From positions 930,001-994,000 of the forward strand of contig NZ_JBHSTP010000001.1 in NCBI RefSeq assembly GCF_042660285.1: a stretch of DNA of 64,000 bases, in the 5' to 3' direction. The DNA comes from Luethyella okanaganae. GTDB taxonomy: Bacteria; Actinomycetota; Actinomycetes; Actinomycetales; Microbacteriaceae. Positions 1 to 8,445 of this stretch are shown here, piece after piece; position 1 is the stretch's first letter; every line of letters begins with the position of its first letter. A program made the translations under genes and the position numbers. A model generated the notes under the pieces. The model was given only the letters and a program-made list of their open reading frames with translations. It made no database searches and was not told the origin of the DNA.

Positions 1-643
1 TGTCGTAGGGCACCGCGAGGTCGATGATGACACGAGCCCACCCCTGGGACATGTTGCCGACGCGCAGGATCTCGCCATTGCGCACGAACCACAGCGTGCC
101 GTTGACGTCGCGGATCTGCGTGATGCGGATGCCGACAGATTCGACGACTCCGGTTGCCGGGCCCAGGTCGACGACGTCACCGACGCCGAGCTGGTCCTCC
201 ATGACCATGAACAGGCCGTTGAGCGCGTCTTTGACGATGTTCTGGGCGCCGAAACCGAGGCCGGCGCCGACGGCGGCTGTGAGCAGGGCGAAGGAGCCGA
301 GAATGCCGGAGTCGATCGTATTGACGATCATGAGCACGACGACGATGAAGAGTGTGACGTTCACGATGTTGGTCAGCACGGAACCGAGGGTGCGTGTGCG
401 CTGCACGACCCGCACCGCGGCCAACGGCGATGCCACGAGCGCCTGGGTGTCATCGACGTTCTGATTCTTCTTGACGCCGTTGACGATCTGGCGGACGATC
501 CGCCGGATGACGAAGTGCAGGATCCACCGCACGAGGAACGCGAGGGCGACGATGATGACGATCGTGACGAGCACGCTTAACGGGGTCTTGTTGCCGTTGT
601 CGAAGAAGGCGGCGACCCCGGCCCAGAATGCGTTCCAATCCAT
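1..643 (-). CDS. MscS-family mechanosensitive ion channel, C-terminus outside the window
   Basis: A small-conductance mechanosensitive channel of the inner membrane, which releases solutes on hypo-osmotic shock. About 214 residues are visible from an ATG at 643; the 3' end runs off the window edge. Hydrophobic segments lie near residues 21-46 and 88-110. They are followed by the glycine/alanine-rich pore helix (residues 118-150, with GAGLGFGAQN) and the start of the beta domain (GVGDVVDLG). This matches the MscS fold in order and content. The gene has no close operon partner in the window; the next gene starts after a gap of about 57 bp. Confidence 0.9.
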   Translation of the reverse strand, partial: MDWNAFWAGVAAFFDNGNKTPLSVLVTIVIIVALAFLVRWILHFVIRRIVRQIVNGVKKNQNVDDTQALVASPLAAVRVVQRTRTLGSVLTNIVNVTLFIVVVLMIVNTIDSGILGSFALLTAAVGAGLGFGAQNIVKDALNGLFMVMEDQLGVGDVVDLGPATGVVESVGIRITQIRDVNGTLWFVRNGEILRVGNMSQGWARVIIDLAVPYD

Positions 644-700
644 ATCCTGGCCAGTCTAACGACGGTGCCTGTCCGTGCGCTGAAGGTGTCCCGTGCGTGA

Positions 701-1384
701 TCAGCTCGCGTTCAGCAGCCTGTTCTCGTAGGCGAAGATGACAGCCTGTACGCGGTCCCGGAGCCCGAGCTTCTGCAGCACGCGCCCGACGTGTGTCTTG
801 ACCGTCGACTCGGAGAGGAAGAACTGTGCGGCGATCTCGGCATTGCTCAGCCCTTGCGCGATCGTTACGAGGATCTCGCGTTCGCGCGGGGTCAGTGCGG
901 CCAGGCTCGCGTGAACCGTCGGCCGTGGGCTCGTCGTGGAGGGGAGTTCCGTCGCGAAGAGCTCGATCATGCGCCGCGTCACGCGGGGGGCCAGGGCCGC
1001 TTCGCCCGCGTGCACCGTGCGGATCGCGGCCATGAGCTCCTGCGGGCGCACATCCTTGAGCAGGAATCCGCTCGCACCGGAGCGCAGGGCCGCGAAGGCG
1101 TGCTCGTCGAGGTCGAATGTCGTGAGCACGATCACGTGCGGCGAACCGTCCACGGCGACGATCGCCTCGGTCGCCGCGATACCGTCGAGACCCGGCATGC
1201 GCACGTCCATGAGCACGACATCGACATCATGGTCGCGCACGAGCTCGATCGCGGCACGTCCGTCGGATGCCTCGCCGACGACGTCGAAGTCGGACTCGGC
1301 CTCCAGAACCATGCGGAAGCCGACGCGCACGAGAGCCTGATCATCGACGATGGCGACGCGGATGGGGCGAACTGGGGTTGTCAT
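701..1384 (-). CDS. NarL/LuxR-family response regulator of an ABC-exporter operon
   Basis: A 227-residue DNA-binding response regulator. The receiver domain (about residues 8-125) has the acidic pair D14/D15, phospho-acceptor D60 in LMDVRMPGLDG and the conserved lysine K110 in GFLLKD. A LuxR-type helix-turn-helix lies near residues 158-222 (LTPREREIL ... SESTVKTHV). It overlaps the upstream histidine kinase by 4 bp (ATGA), so the two are translationally coupled and form one signalling pair. It is the last gene of a reverse-strand operon with an ABC-2 exporter, so the exporter genes are its likely target. The signal is unknown. Confidence 0.93.
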   Translation of the reverse strand: MTTPVRPIRVAIVDDQALVRVGFRMVLEAESDFDVVGEASDGRAAIELVRDHDVDVVLMDVRMPGLDGIAATEAIVAVDGSPHVIVLTTFDLDEHAFAALRSGASGFLLKDVRPQELMAAIRTVHAGEAALAPRVTRRMIELFATELPSTTSPRPTVHASLAALTPREREILVTIAQGLSNAEIAAQFFLSESTVKTHVGRVLQKLGLRDRVQAVIFAYENRLLNAS

Positions 1385-2688
1385 GTGGTCCCCTCCGTGC
1401 GTTCCTGGGCGTTGTCGTCGGTGTGCAAGACCGCACTGAGCCGCCAGCCGCGACCTTGTCGAGGCCCGACTTCCAGTGTTCCACGGTAGAGCGCGACGCG
1501 TTCCCGCATGCCGATGAGTCCGAATCCGCCGCCTTTCAGAGCCGGAGTCGTTGGCGACACCGCGTCGTCGACGACCTCTACCCGCACGCCGTCGCCATGG
1601 TGGTCGACGGAGACGTCGATCCGGTCGGCCGTCGCCGCATAGCGGAAGGCGTTCGTGAGCCCCTCTTGCACGATTCGGTAGATCGTGAGCTGGAGATTCG
1701 GATCGGAGACCGGCGCACCGGTGGTCGTCAGACGCACGGGCATCCCCGCCGCCTGAAAGCCTTCGACCAGCTCGGGGAGCGCGGCGGAGTCGGGTTGGGG
1801 CGACAGAGCTGGTAGGACGGACACCGGCTCAGCCAGCACGCCGAGCATTCGGCGCATATCGTCGAGGGCGCTGCGTCCGGTGTCCGCGACGTGCCGCATG
1901 GCGTCCGCCGCGCGCTCCGGGCTGCGCTCCACGGTCGCTGCCGAGCCCTCGGCGAGGGCGACCATCACGGTCAGGCTATGCGAGACGATGTCGTGCGTCT
2001 CCCGGGCGATGCGCGAGCGTTCGATCGCCGTCGCGAGCTGGGCCTGCTGGTCGCGTTCCCTCGCGAGATCGTGCGCACGCCCGATCAGGGCGTTCACGTA
2101 TCGGCGCCTATTGCCGACCGTGACTCCGATGAGGGTCGCAGTGAGCATGAGGGTCGCAGTGAACATAAGGGTCGCGAATTGCGCTCCGGAGGTCGGCGCC
2201 GGAGCATCGGACGGGGCGATGAGCGAGGAACGGTTGATCCACGTCGAGATGTAGGCGCAGAACGTGGCCACCACGACGGAGCCGCCCAGCCCAACCCAGG
2301 CCGCCTTCGTGGAGCGGTACACGGCGAGCGCATAGAGGGCGATAAGAATGGGCAGTACCTCCATCGTGCCCCAGAGGCAGACGATGAGGAAGAAGGCCCA
2401 GACCGCTCCGAGGACGAGCCAAGGTCGATGCCTGCGGAAGAGCAGGACTCCACCGGTGACGGCGATGGCGCCCAGTTGCAGCGCGAGTGCCACGGGAGCG
2501 ACATCGGCGACTCCGAGGGAGAGGTTCCCGATGAAGCTCGGAACGAAGTACAGCGCGGCGACAAGGGAATCCGTGAGCCACGGATGCCGCGTCCAGAACT
2601 GCCGGATCACCCCAGAGGGCTTTGGAAGACGAAGTTCTCCCCCGACTACCGAAGCCGGGTAGCCGGGGGAGAGAGGAACGTCCATCAT
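1381..2688 (-). CDS. NarL-type sensor histidine kinase
   Basis: A membrane histidine kinase of the HisKA_3 type, 435 residues from the ATG at 2688. Upstream in-frame starts would run back into the permease gene, which ends 10 bp before this ATG, so the shorter form is preferred. About five hydrophobic segments fill residues 40-190 with no large extracellular domain, a layout typical of intramembrane or exporter-coupled sensing. The phospho-acceptor is H232 in RETHDIVSHSL, followed by a dimerisation helix and a C-terminal HATPase domain (GGGFGLIGMRERV). A short in-frame DNA tandem repeat lies in the last membrane segment. Confidence 0.92.
   Translation of the reverse strand: MMDVPLSPGYPASVVGGELRLPKPSGVIRQFWTRHPWLTDSLVAALYFVPSFIGNLSLGVADVAPVALALQLGAIAVTGGVLLFRRHRPWLVLGAVWAFFLIVCLWGTMEVLPILIALYALAVYRSTKAAWVGLGGSVVVATFCAYISTWINRSSLIAPSDAPAPTSGAQFATLMFTATLMLTATLIGVTVGNRRRYVNALIGRAHDLARERDQQAQLATAIERSRIARETHDIVSHSLTVMVALAEGSAATVERSPERAADAMRHVADTGRSALDDMRRMLGVLAEPVSVLPALSPQPDSAALPELVEGFQAAGMPVRLTTTGAPVSDPNLQLTIYRIVQEGLTNAFRYAATADRIDVSVDHHGDGVRVEVVDDAVSPTTPALKGGGFGLIGMRERVALYRGTLEVGPRQGRGWRLSAVLHTDDNAQERTEGTT
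2129..2176. repeat. 18-bp in-frame tandem repeat inside the kinase gene
   Basis: The unit atgagggtcgcagtgagc occurs at 2129-2146, again with one change at 2147-2164, and in part at 2165-2176. On the coding (reverse) strand it encodes a repeated six-residue hydrophobic motif, LMFTAT/LMLTAT, in the last transmembrane segment of the histidine kinase. It keeps frame, so copy-number change would lengthen or shorten a membrane helix by six residues. Confidence 0.8.
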
Positions 2689-2698
2689 GGACAGGACT

Positions 2699-3535
2699 CT
2701 ACGCGTCCCGTTGCCTGAGGAGGATCCCCGCGCCGGCAATGGATGCCCCCATCCAGCCGAGCACGATGAGGAGGTTCTGCCAGGTGGACAGACCACCGGT
2801 GGTCGCGAACAGGTTCGCGCCTGCGTTGGAGATGAGATACGGGGTCATGGCGTGGGACCAGTCGGCCGGAATCATCCGCAGGACCACGGGCAGGAGCAGC
2901 AGGACTCCGAGAACCGCAGCGATCCCGCCGGCACTGCTGCGCAGGATGGCGCCGACTCCGAGCGCGAACACGGCCACGATCGCGAGGTAGAGTGCTCCGC
3001 CGAGCAGGGGGAGGATGACAGCCGGATCGACGAGGCTCGCCGAGACGCCGTTCGGTCTGAAGATCACGGAGGAGAGGAAGAACGCGCCGATCGTGCCGGT
3101 CGCTCCGACGACGAACGTCGCGAGGAACAGGACCACGGCCTTCGCCGCGAGCGCCGGAAGCCGCCTGGGGACGGCCGTGAGAGTCGAACGGATCATCCCC
3201 GTCGAGTACTCGCCGCTGATCACGAGAACTCCGAGCACGGCGACGACGAGCTGGCCGAAGAAGATGCCGAACGTCGACGATTGCAGCAGGAGCTGAACTT
3301 GCTCGATGGGTGCACCCGAAGTGTCGGCGTCGTCGTTCGTGCCGTTCACCGCGCTGAGCAACATGACCGGAGCCATGCCGAGTGACAACGCGATGGTGAT
3401 GAGGTAGGACCAGACCGTCGAGCGCAGGCTGCGGAGCTTGATCCACTCCGAGCCCAGGATGCCGCCGAAGCTCAATGCTGAGAGCGGGGCTCTCGAGCGC
3501 ACGGTGGTGGGGACCGCGGAGGTGATGGTGCTCAT
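2699..3535 (-). CDS. ABC-2 type exporter permease
   Basis: A 278-residue integral membrane protein with about six hydrophobic segments, at roughly residues 35-60, 90-115, 130-160, 170-200, 205-225 and 245-268. The first follows a cytoplasmic N-terminus containing LGSEWIKLRSLRSTVW, a motif common in ABC-2 permeases. It overlaps the ATPase gene by 4 bp (ATGA) and lies 10 bp before the kinase gene. The pair probably forms a homodimeric exporter, and the two-component partner suggests a role in drug, peptide or envelope-stress resistance. The substrate cannot be told from sequence. Confidence 0.9.
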   Translation of the reverse strand: MSTITSAVPTTVRSRAPLSALSFGGILGSEWIKLRSLRSTVWSYLITIALSLGMAPVMLLSAVNGTNDDADTSGAPIEQVQLLLQSSTFGIFFGQLVVAVLGVLVISGEYSTGMIRSTLTAVPRRLPALAAKAVVLFLATFVVGATGTIGAFFLSSVIFRPNGVSASLVDPAVILPLLGGALYLAIVAVFALGVGAILRSSAGGIAAVLGVLLLLPVVLRMIPADWSHAMTPYLISNAGANLFATTGGLSTWQNLLIVLGWMGASIAGAGILLRQRDA

Positions 3536-4443
3536 CGGAGTGCCTCCGTACGGTATTCGACGGCGTCTTGGGTCAGGGCCATGTAGGCCTCCTCGAGGGA
3601 CGCGTTCTGCGGGGTCAGCTCGTGCAGCACGAGACCGTGTCGGGCGGCGAGTTCGCCGATCTGCGGTGCAGCGAGGCCCGTGATCTCGAGGATGCCGAGC
3701 TCGGAACGAAGTACGGCGACATCGGGGGTTGCGAGCAGCTGGGCGAGTTCGCTCGCGTGCGGGGTCTTGACGCGCACGCTCGCGCGGGTGGCGCCCGAGA
3801 CGATGTCGGCAACGGGGGCGTCTGCGATGATCTCGCCACGCCCGAGCACGATGAGGTGATCGGCGGTCAAAGCCATCTCGCTCATCAGGTGCGAGGAGAG
3901 AAGCACGGTGCGTCCTTCGGCGGCGAGGGTACGCACGAGTTGACGCACCCAGAGCACGCCTTCGGGGTCGAGACCGTTGATGGGCTCGTCGAGGATGAGG
4001 GTCGCCGGATCGCCGAGCAGCGCAGCGGCGATGCCGAGTCGTTGCCCCATGCCGAGTGAGAACCCGCCGACACGCTTGCCCGCGACGGATTGCAATCCCG
4101 TGAGCTCGATGACCTCGCGCACCCGGGATGGGCCGATGCCGTGGGTAGCGGCCATCGCGAGCAGGTGGTTGTAAGCGCTACGACCTGTGTGCACGGCCTT
4201 GGCGTCCAGGAGTGCGCCCACCTCGCGGAGCGGGGCGCTGTGTGCCGAGTAGGGCCTGCCATTGACGTTCACCCGCCCGGCGCTCGGCCGGTCCAAGCCA
4301 ACGATCATGCGCATGGTGGTCGACTTGCCGGCGCCGTTGGGACCGAGGAAGCCGGTGACCAGTCCTGGCTGCACGGTGAAGCTGATGTTGTTGACGGCTG
4401 TCTTCGCGCCATAGCGCTTGACGAGCCCTTCTGCGGTGATCAT
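3532..4443 (-). CDS. ABC transporter ATP-binding protein
   Basis: A 303-residue cytoplasmic ATPase that powers the neighbouring permease. It has Walker A GPNGAGKST, a signature motif in the form SLGMGQRL, Walker B LILDEP with the catalytic Glu, and the switch histidine in LLSSHL. The signature is LGMGQ, not LSGGQ, which is usual in the DrrA/BcrA/CcmA-like exporter branch. It is the first gene of the reverse-strand operon ATPase-permease-kinase-regulator, with 4-bp overlaps at two of three joints. No ribosome binding site precedes the ATG; a -10 hexamer sits six bases upstream, which points to a leaderless mRNA. Confidence 0.93.
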   Translation of the reverse strand: MITAEGLVKRYGAKTAVNNISFTVQPGLVTGFLGPNGAGKSTTMRMIVGLDRPSAGRVNVNGRPYSAHSAPLREVGALLDAKAVHTGRSAYNHLLAMAATHGIGPSRVREVIELTGLQSVAGKRVGGFSLGMGQRLGIAAALLGDPATLILDEPINGLDPEGVLWVRQLVRTLAAEGRTVLLSSHLMSEMALTADHLIVLGRGEIIADAPVADIVSGATRASVRVKTPHASELAQLLATPDVAVLRSELGILEITGLAAPQIGELAARHGLVLHELTPQNASLEEAYMALTQDAVEYRTEALR

Positions 4444-4449
4444 GCTTCA

Positions 4450-4455
4450 ACGCTA
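4450..4455 (-). promoter_or_regulatory. -10 element of a probable leaderless promoter for the ABC/two-component operon
   Basis: On the reverse strand TAGCGT lies exactly six bases before the ATG of the ATPase gene. A TANNNT hexamer at this distance places the transcription start on or next to the start codon, and no Shine-Dalgarno sequence is present. The same geometry recurs at five other genes in the window. Confidence 0.55.
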
Positions 4456-4503
4456 GGGAAGCCGGGATGTCGCGCGCATCGGCCGCGAGGATGGCCCGGT
4501 GTA

Positions 4504-4515
4504 GTACCGCGGTAC
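4504..4515. promoter_or_regulatory. 12-bp perfect palindrome upstream of the ABC/two-component operon
   Basis: GTACCGCGGTAC is a perfect palindrome about 60-72 bases upstream of the predicted transcription start of the operon, just beyond the stop of pepN. The distance suits an activator site, so the operon's own NarL-type regulator is a candidate ligand. This is inference; the palindrome is seen directly. Confidence 0.4.
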
Positions 4516-4525
4516 GAGATCCTCT

Positions 4526-7081
4526 CTATCGTGCGTCGCGCGCCTGCGCGGCCAGGGCGCGATCGACCCCTGCGAGGTTCTCGGTCACGAGTCGGCGTAG
4601 TGCCGGCGTGTCAGGGTTCGCTTCGAGCCAGGCTCGGGTGGCTTCCGCGAGCCGCGGATTGGCCAGCGGGGAGGGGTAGAGCCCGACGATGAGCTTCTCG
4701 GCGATGGAGTAGCTGCGAGTGCGCCAGACGTCGTTCAGCATGGCGAAGTACCTGTCGACGAACGGCTCCAGCAGCGTGGCGTCTGCTGCGCGCAGGAAGC
4801 CGAGTGCGGTGACGCGCACGATGGTGTTCGGCGCCGTGTCCACGTCGACGAGGGAACTCCAGGCGGCCTGTTTGGCTTCGACGGTCGGAATCGCCGCGCG
4901 TGCTTGCGCTGCGGCCTGCTGACCCGTCGCGGTGTTGTCCTCCGCGAGCCGAGTGGCGATCTCGATCTCACCGGCACCCCCTCCAGCGACGAGGGCGGTG
5001 AGCAGCTCCCAGCCGAGGTCGGTGTCGATGTCGAGGCCGTCGAGCGTCGCGGTCCCGTCGAGGAGCTCAACGACGGAGTCGAGATGCGACGACGACTCGG
5101 CCACGCCGGCGAAGAACTTGACGAACTGGAATTGAGCGTCGCTTCCGGCCTGTGCCGACTGCGCGAGTGCCCACAGGGCGTCGGCGACCTCTGCGATCGT
5201 CTGTGCGCGGTGACCCTCGGCCGTGTATGTCGTGGCGGCGAGGACGAGCTGACCGAGCACCGTGCGAAGGGTGGTCGACTCGCTCTCCGAAGCGATGTTG
5301 CTGAGCACCAGACGGACGAAGTCGTTCGCGCTTGTCTCCGCATCGCGGGTGGCGTCCCAGACCGAGCCCCAGACGAGCGATCGGGCGAGCGGGCTCTCGA
5401 TGGCTGCCAGGTGCTCGATCGCGACGGCGAGAGACGACTCGTCGAGACGGATCTTGGCGTAGGCGAGGTCGTCGTCGTTGAGGAGCACGAGGTCGGGGCT
5501 GGTCAGCCCGACGAGTTCGGCGACCTCCGTGCGCTCGCCGTCGACATCGAGCTCGACGCGGTGGATGCGCACGAGTTTGCCGGAAGAATTGCCCGGGGTG
5601 TCGAACGAGTACAGTCCGATCGCGAGGCGGTGCGGACGGATGGTCGGGTACTCGGCGACGGCGGTCTGCAGCACGGCGAACGAGGTGATCGTGCCGGCGG
5701 CATCCGTCTCGATCTCGGGACGGAGCGTGTTCACTCCAGCGGTCTCGAGCCACAGCTTCGACCACTCCGTCAGATCACGGCCACTCGCGGCCTCGAGCTC
5801 GCTCAACAGGTCGACGAGCTCGGTGTTGCCCCACTCGTTCTTCGCGAAGTAGGCGGCGACTCCGGCGAAGAAGGCGTCGATGCCGACCCAGGCGACGAGC
5901 TGCTTCAGCACCGATCCACCCTTGGCGTAGGTGATGCCGTCGAAGTTCACCTGCACGTCTTCGAGGTCGTTGATCGTGGCGACGATCGGGTGTGTCGACG
6001 GCAGCTGGTCCTGCTTGTAGGCCCAGCTCTTCTCCATCGCGGCAAAGGTGGTCCAAGCCTCCCTCCATTCGGTCGCCTCCGCGGTGGCGATCGTCGACGC
6101 CCACTCGGCGAAGGACTCGTTGAGCCAGAGATCGTTCCACCATTTCATGGTCACGAGGTCGCCGAACCACATGTGCGCAAGCTCGTGCAGGATCGTGACG
6201 ACACGGCGCTCCCTGATGGCGTCGGTGACCTTGGAACGGAAGACGTAGGTCTCGGTGAAGGTGACAGCGCCGGCGTTCTCCATCGCTCCGGCGTTGAACT
6301 CCGGAACGAACAGCTGGTCGTATTTGGCGAACGGGTAGGCGTAGTCGAACTTCTCCTCGAAGTAGGCGAAGCCCTGACGGGTCTTCTCGAAGATGTAGTC
6401 GGCGTCCAGATACTCGGAGAGGCTCTTGCGGCTGAATACGCCGAGCGGGATGACTCGTCCGTCGCGGCTCGTGAGCTCGCTGCGCACGACGGAGTAAGGA
6501 CCGGCGACGAGTGCGGTGATGTAGCTCGAGATGCGGTGCGTGGGGGCGAACGCCCACGTCTTGGCGCCGCCGCCCGCGTCCGTTGGCTCGGGGGTGGGAG
6601 AGTTCGAGATGACCTCCCAGTGGCCCGGTGCGGTCACGGTGAAGGCGAAGGTCGCTTTGAGGTCGGGTTGTTCGAAGACAGCGAACATGCGACGGGAATC
6701 GGGAACCTCGAACTGACTATAGAGGTAGACCTCGTCGTCGACGGGGTCGACGAAGCGGTGCAGACCTTCGCCGGTGTTCGTATAGAGGGCGTCGGCGACG
6801 ATCGTGAGCACGTTGTCGGCGGCGAGGTCGTCGAGCCGGATGCGCACGCCGTCGCTCACCGCCGGGTCGAGCTCGACGCCGTTGAGCGTGACCGAGTGCA
6901 CGGTGCGAGTGATCGCGTCTATGAAGGTGGATGCCCCTGCCCTCGCCCGAAATGTCACGGTGGTCTCGCTGCGGAAGGTCTCGGGCCCCGCGGTGAGGTC
7001 GAGTCTCACATCGTAGCTTTCGACGCTGATGAGCGCTGCGCGCTCTTTCGCTTCCACGCGGGTGAGGTTCTCTCCGGGCAA
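4526..7081 (-). CDS. pepN: Aminopeptidase N (M1 family metallopeptidase)
   Basis: A cytoplasmic zinc aminopeptidase of 851 residues, the usual size for actinobacterial PepN, which removes N-terminal residues from peptides. The exopeptidase motif GAMEN is at residues 265-269. The zinc site is HELAH at 299-303, with the third ligand E322 in NESF. The C-terminal half is the helical ERAP1-like domain. The start is TTG at 7081: a full AGGAGG Shine-Dalgarno lies five bases upstream (7087-7092), and MPGENLTR is a sensible N-terminus for the family. A 20-bp tandem duplication abuts the ribosome binding site. Confidence 0.96.
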   Translation of the reverse strand: MPGENLTRVEAKERAALISVESYDVRLDLTAGPETFRSETTVTFRARAGASTFIDAITRTVHSVTLNGVELDPAVSDGVRIRLDDLAADNVLTIVADALYTNTGEGLHRFVDPVDDEVYLYSQFEVPDSRRMFAVFEQPDLKATFAFTVTAPGHWEVISNSPTPEPTDAGGGAKTWAFAPTHRISSYITALVAGPYSVVRSELTSRDGRVIPLGVFSRKSLSEYLDADYIFEKTRQGFAYFEEKFDYAYPFAKYDQLFVPEFNAGAMENAGAVTFTETYVFRSKVTDAIRERRVVTILHELAHMWFGDLVTMKWWNDLWLNESFAEWASTIATAEATEWREAWTTFAAMEKSWAYKQDQLPSTHPIVATINDLEDVQVNFDGITYAKGGSVLKQLVAWVGIDAFFAGVAAYFAKNEWGNTELVDLLSELEAASGRDLTEWSKLWLETAGVNTLRPEIETDAAGTITSFAVLQTAVAEYPTIRPHRLAIGLYSFDTPGNSSGKLVRIHRVELDVDGERTEVAELVGLTSPDLVLLNDDDLAYAKIRLDESSLAVAIEHLAAIESPLARSLVWGSVWDATRDAETSANDFVRLVLSNIASESESTTLRTVLGQLVLAATTYTAEGHRAQTIAEVADALWALAQSAQAGSDAQFQFVKFFAGVAESSSHLDSVVELLDGTATLDGLDIDTDLGWELLTALVAGGGAGEIEIATRLAEDNTATGQQAAAQARAAIPTVEAKQAAWSSLVDVDTAPNTIVRVTALGFLRAADATLLEPFVDRYFAMLNDVWRTRSYSIAEKLIVGLYPSPLANPRLAEATRAWLEANPDTPALRRLVTENLAGVDRALAAQARDAR

Positions 7082-7086
7082 CGCGG

Positions 7087-7092
7087 CCTCCT
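7087..7092 (-). promoter_or_regulatory. Shine-Dalgarno that fixes the TTG start of pepN
   Basis: AGGAGG on the reverse strand, with five bases before TTG at 7081. It is the best ribosome binding site of any gene in this part of the window and is the main reason to accept a TTG start. Confidence 0.8.
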
Positions 7093-7129
7093 ATGGCTTG
7101 TCTTGAGACCCTATGGCTTGTCTTGAGAC
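7090..7129. repeat. Exact 20-bp tandem duplication in the pepN leader
   Basis: The 20-mer cctatggcttgtcttgagac is present twice head to tail (7090-7109 and 7110-7129) without a mismatch. It is followed by a short inverted repeat, GAGAC-ggg-GTCTC, at 7125-7137. The duplication begins inside the pepN Shine-Dalgarno and lengthens its 5' leader. Perfect identity suggests a recent event. Confidence 0.9.
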
Positions 7130-7263
7130 GGGGTCTCGTTGGATCGTGTCCGAGGATAAAGCCTAGTCGGCGATGTCCGTGCCGCTCGCTCAGGTGCGAG
7201 CGTGGGTTCGCACGGGATCACCTCGTGGCCGCCGATTAGGCAGTGGGCCCGCGATGATCAATA

Positions 7264-7282
7264 ATTGAGATTCGTTCTCAAT
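7264..7282. promoter_or_regulatory. 19-bp Fur/Zur-like palindromic operator
   Basis: ATTGAGA-TTCGT-TCTCAAT is a perfect inverted repeat with 7-bp arms and a 5-bp centre, 35 bp before the ATG of the flavoprotein gene. The spacing and AT-rich TTGANA arms match the geometry of Zur/Fur-family boxes of actinobacteria (TTGAAA-N5-TTTCAA type). The flanking bases are much more AT-rich than the genes around it. The factor is inferred. Confidence 0.55.
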
Positions 7283-7317
7283 AACTGCCGCGGGTGCGGC
7301 TTAGAAGGCCATCGCTT

Positions 7318-8445
7318 ATGACGAGTCGGTCCACGCACGTCCTCGACACCCTCGTCGTCGGGGCCGGCCCTGCCGGTGTCGGCATCGCCCTCGCCCTCGA
7401 TGCCGTCGACACGCTGCGCTACGGTCTCGTCGAACGCGGGACGGTCGGCGAGACCTTTCGCCGCTGGCCAGCCGAGCAGCGGTTCCTCACGCCGTCGTTC
7501 ACCGGAAACGGGTTCGGTGCGACCGATCTGAACGCCGTGCACCCCAAGACCTCACCGGCGTTCTCGCTTGGGCTGGACTATCCGAATGGGCGCGACTATG
7601 CCCGCTATCTCGGCGGCGTCGTGCGGCACTTCACGGTTCCGGTGCTTCAGGACACCGAAGTGACCACTGTCGTGCCATCCGCGGGCGGCTTCACGGTGCG
7701 AACCAGCCGTGGAACGGTCGAGGCGCGCACGGTGGTGTGGGCGGGGGGTGAGTTCCACGAGCCCAGCCAAGCCCGCTTCGTCGGCGGGGGACTGACGGAT
7801 CATTCATCGACCGCGGCCGCCTGGTCTCACCGGTCCGGACGCCTTGTGGTGGTGGGAGGATACGAGTCCGGCATCGATATCGCCTGCCATCACGTCGAGC
7901 AAGGAGCCCAGGTCACCGTCATCGACCCGGATCATCCCTGGGACGCTGGAGACGGCTCGGATCCCTCGTATCGTCTCGCTCCACGCAGCCGACAGCGGCT
8001 CGTCACCGCCCAGGCGACCGGGCGACTTGTGTTGTCGAGCGCTGGACGAGTCGTCGGAGTGAAGACCGTCCACGGCGGAGGTCTCGCGGTATCGGTGGGC
8101 GGCGTCGGCGGGGTCGCATCCGATTCGCGACCGATCCTCGCGACCGGGTTCGGTCCAGGACTCGGGCCGGTGAGCGGGTTGTTCGACCGGCGCGAGGATG
8201 GCTGGCCACTGCTGGACGACAACGACGAGTCCACAATGACGCCCGGGTTGTTCCTGAGCGGCCCGTCGGTGCGCCATGGCGGCCTGAAGTTCTGTTTCGT
8301 GTACAAGTTCCGGCAGCGCTACGCCCACATCGCCCGCGTCATCGGAGAACGTCTCGGCAAGGACTGCGCCGGTCTCGAAGCGTGGCGGGAAGCGGGGATG
8401 CTGACCGACGACCTCAGTTGCTGCGGCGTCGAATGCGCGTGCTGA
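7318..8445 (+). CDS. FAD/NAD(P)-dependent oxidoreductase with a cysteine-rich tail
   Basis: A 375-residue flavoprotein of the thioredoxin-reductase/monooxygenase-like superfamily. The FAD dinucleotide motif GAGPAG is at residues 15-20, and a second Rossmann motif (VVVGGYESG) lies near residue 180. The C-terminus is SCCGVECAC, with cysteines at 368, 369, 373 and 375; a tail like this suggests thiol redox or metal/metalloid binding. The start is ATG 7318, with AGAAGG nine bases upstream; a GTG at 7294 is less likely. The next gene overlaps the codons of the cysteine tail, so the two are tightly coupled. ArsO-like proteins of actinobacterial arsenic loci are a possible relative; the substrate is unknown. 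Confidence 0.75.
   Translation: MTSRSTHVLDTLVVGAGPAGVGIALALDAVDTLRYGLVERGTVGETFRRWPAEQRFLTPSFTGNGFGATDLNAVHPKTSPAFSLGLDYPNGRDYARYLGGVVRHFTVPVLQDTEVTTVVPSAGGFTVRTSRGTVEARTVVWAGGEFHEPSQARFVGGGLTDHSSTAAAWSHRSGRLVVVGGYESGIDIACHHVEQGAQVTVIDPDHPWDAGDGSDPSYRLAPRSRQRLVTAQATGRLVLSSAGRVVGVKTVHGGGLAVSVGGVGGVASDSRPILATGFGPGLGPVSGLFDRREDGWPLLDDNDESTMTPGLFLSGPSVRHGGLKFCFVYKFRQRYAHIARVIGERLGKDCAGLEAWREAGMLTDDLSCCGVECAC

Noticed and set aside
4904..7126. Forward-strand open frame of 740 codons opposite pepN
   Set aside because: It is antisense to a complete M1 aminopeptidase with all motifs. Its translation is rich in Arg, Asp and Gly with no domain, as expected for the opposite strand of a high-GC gene.
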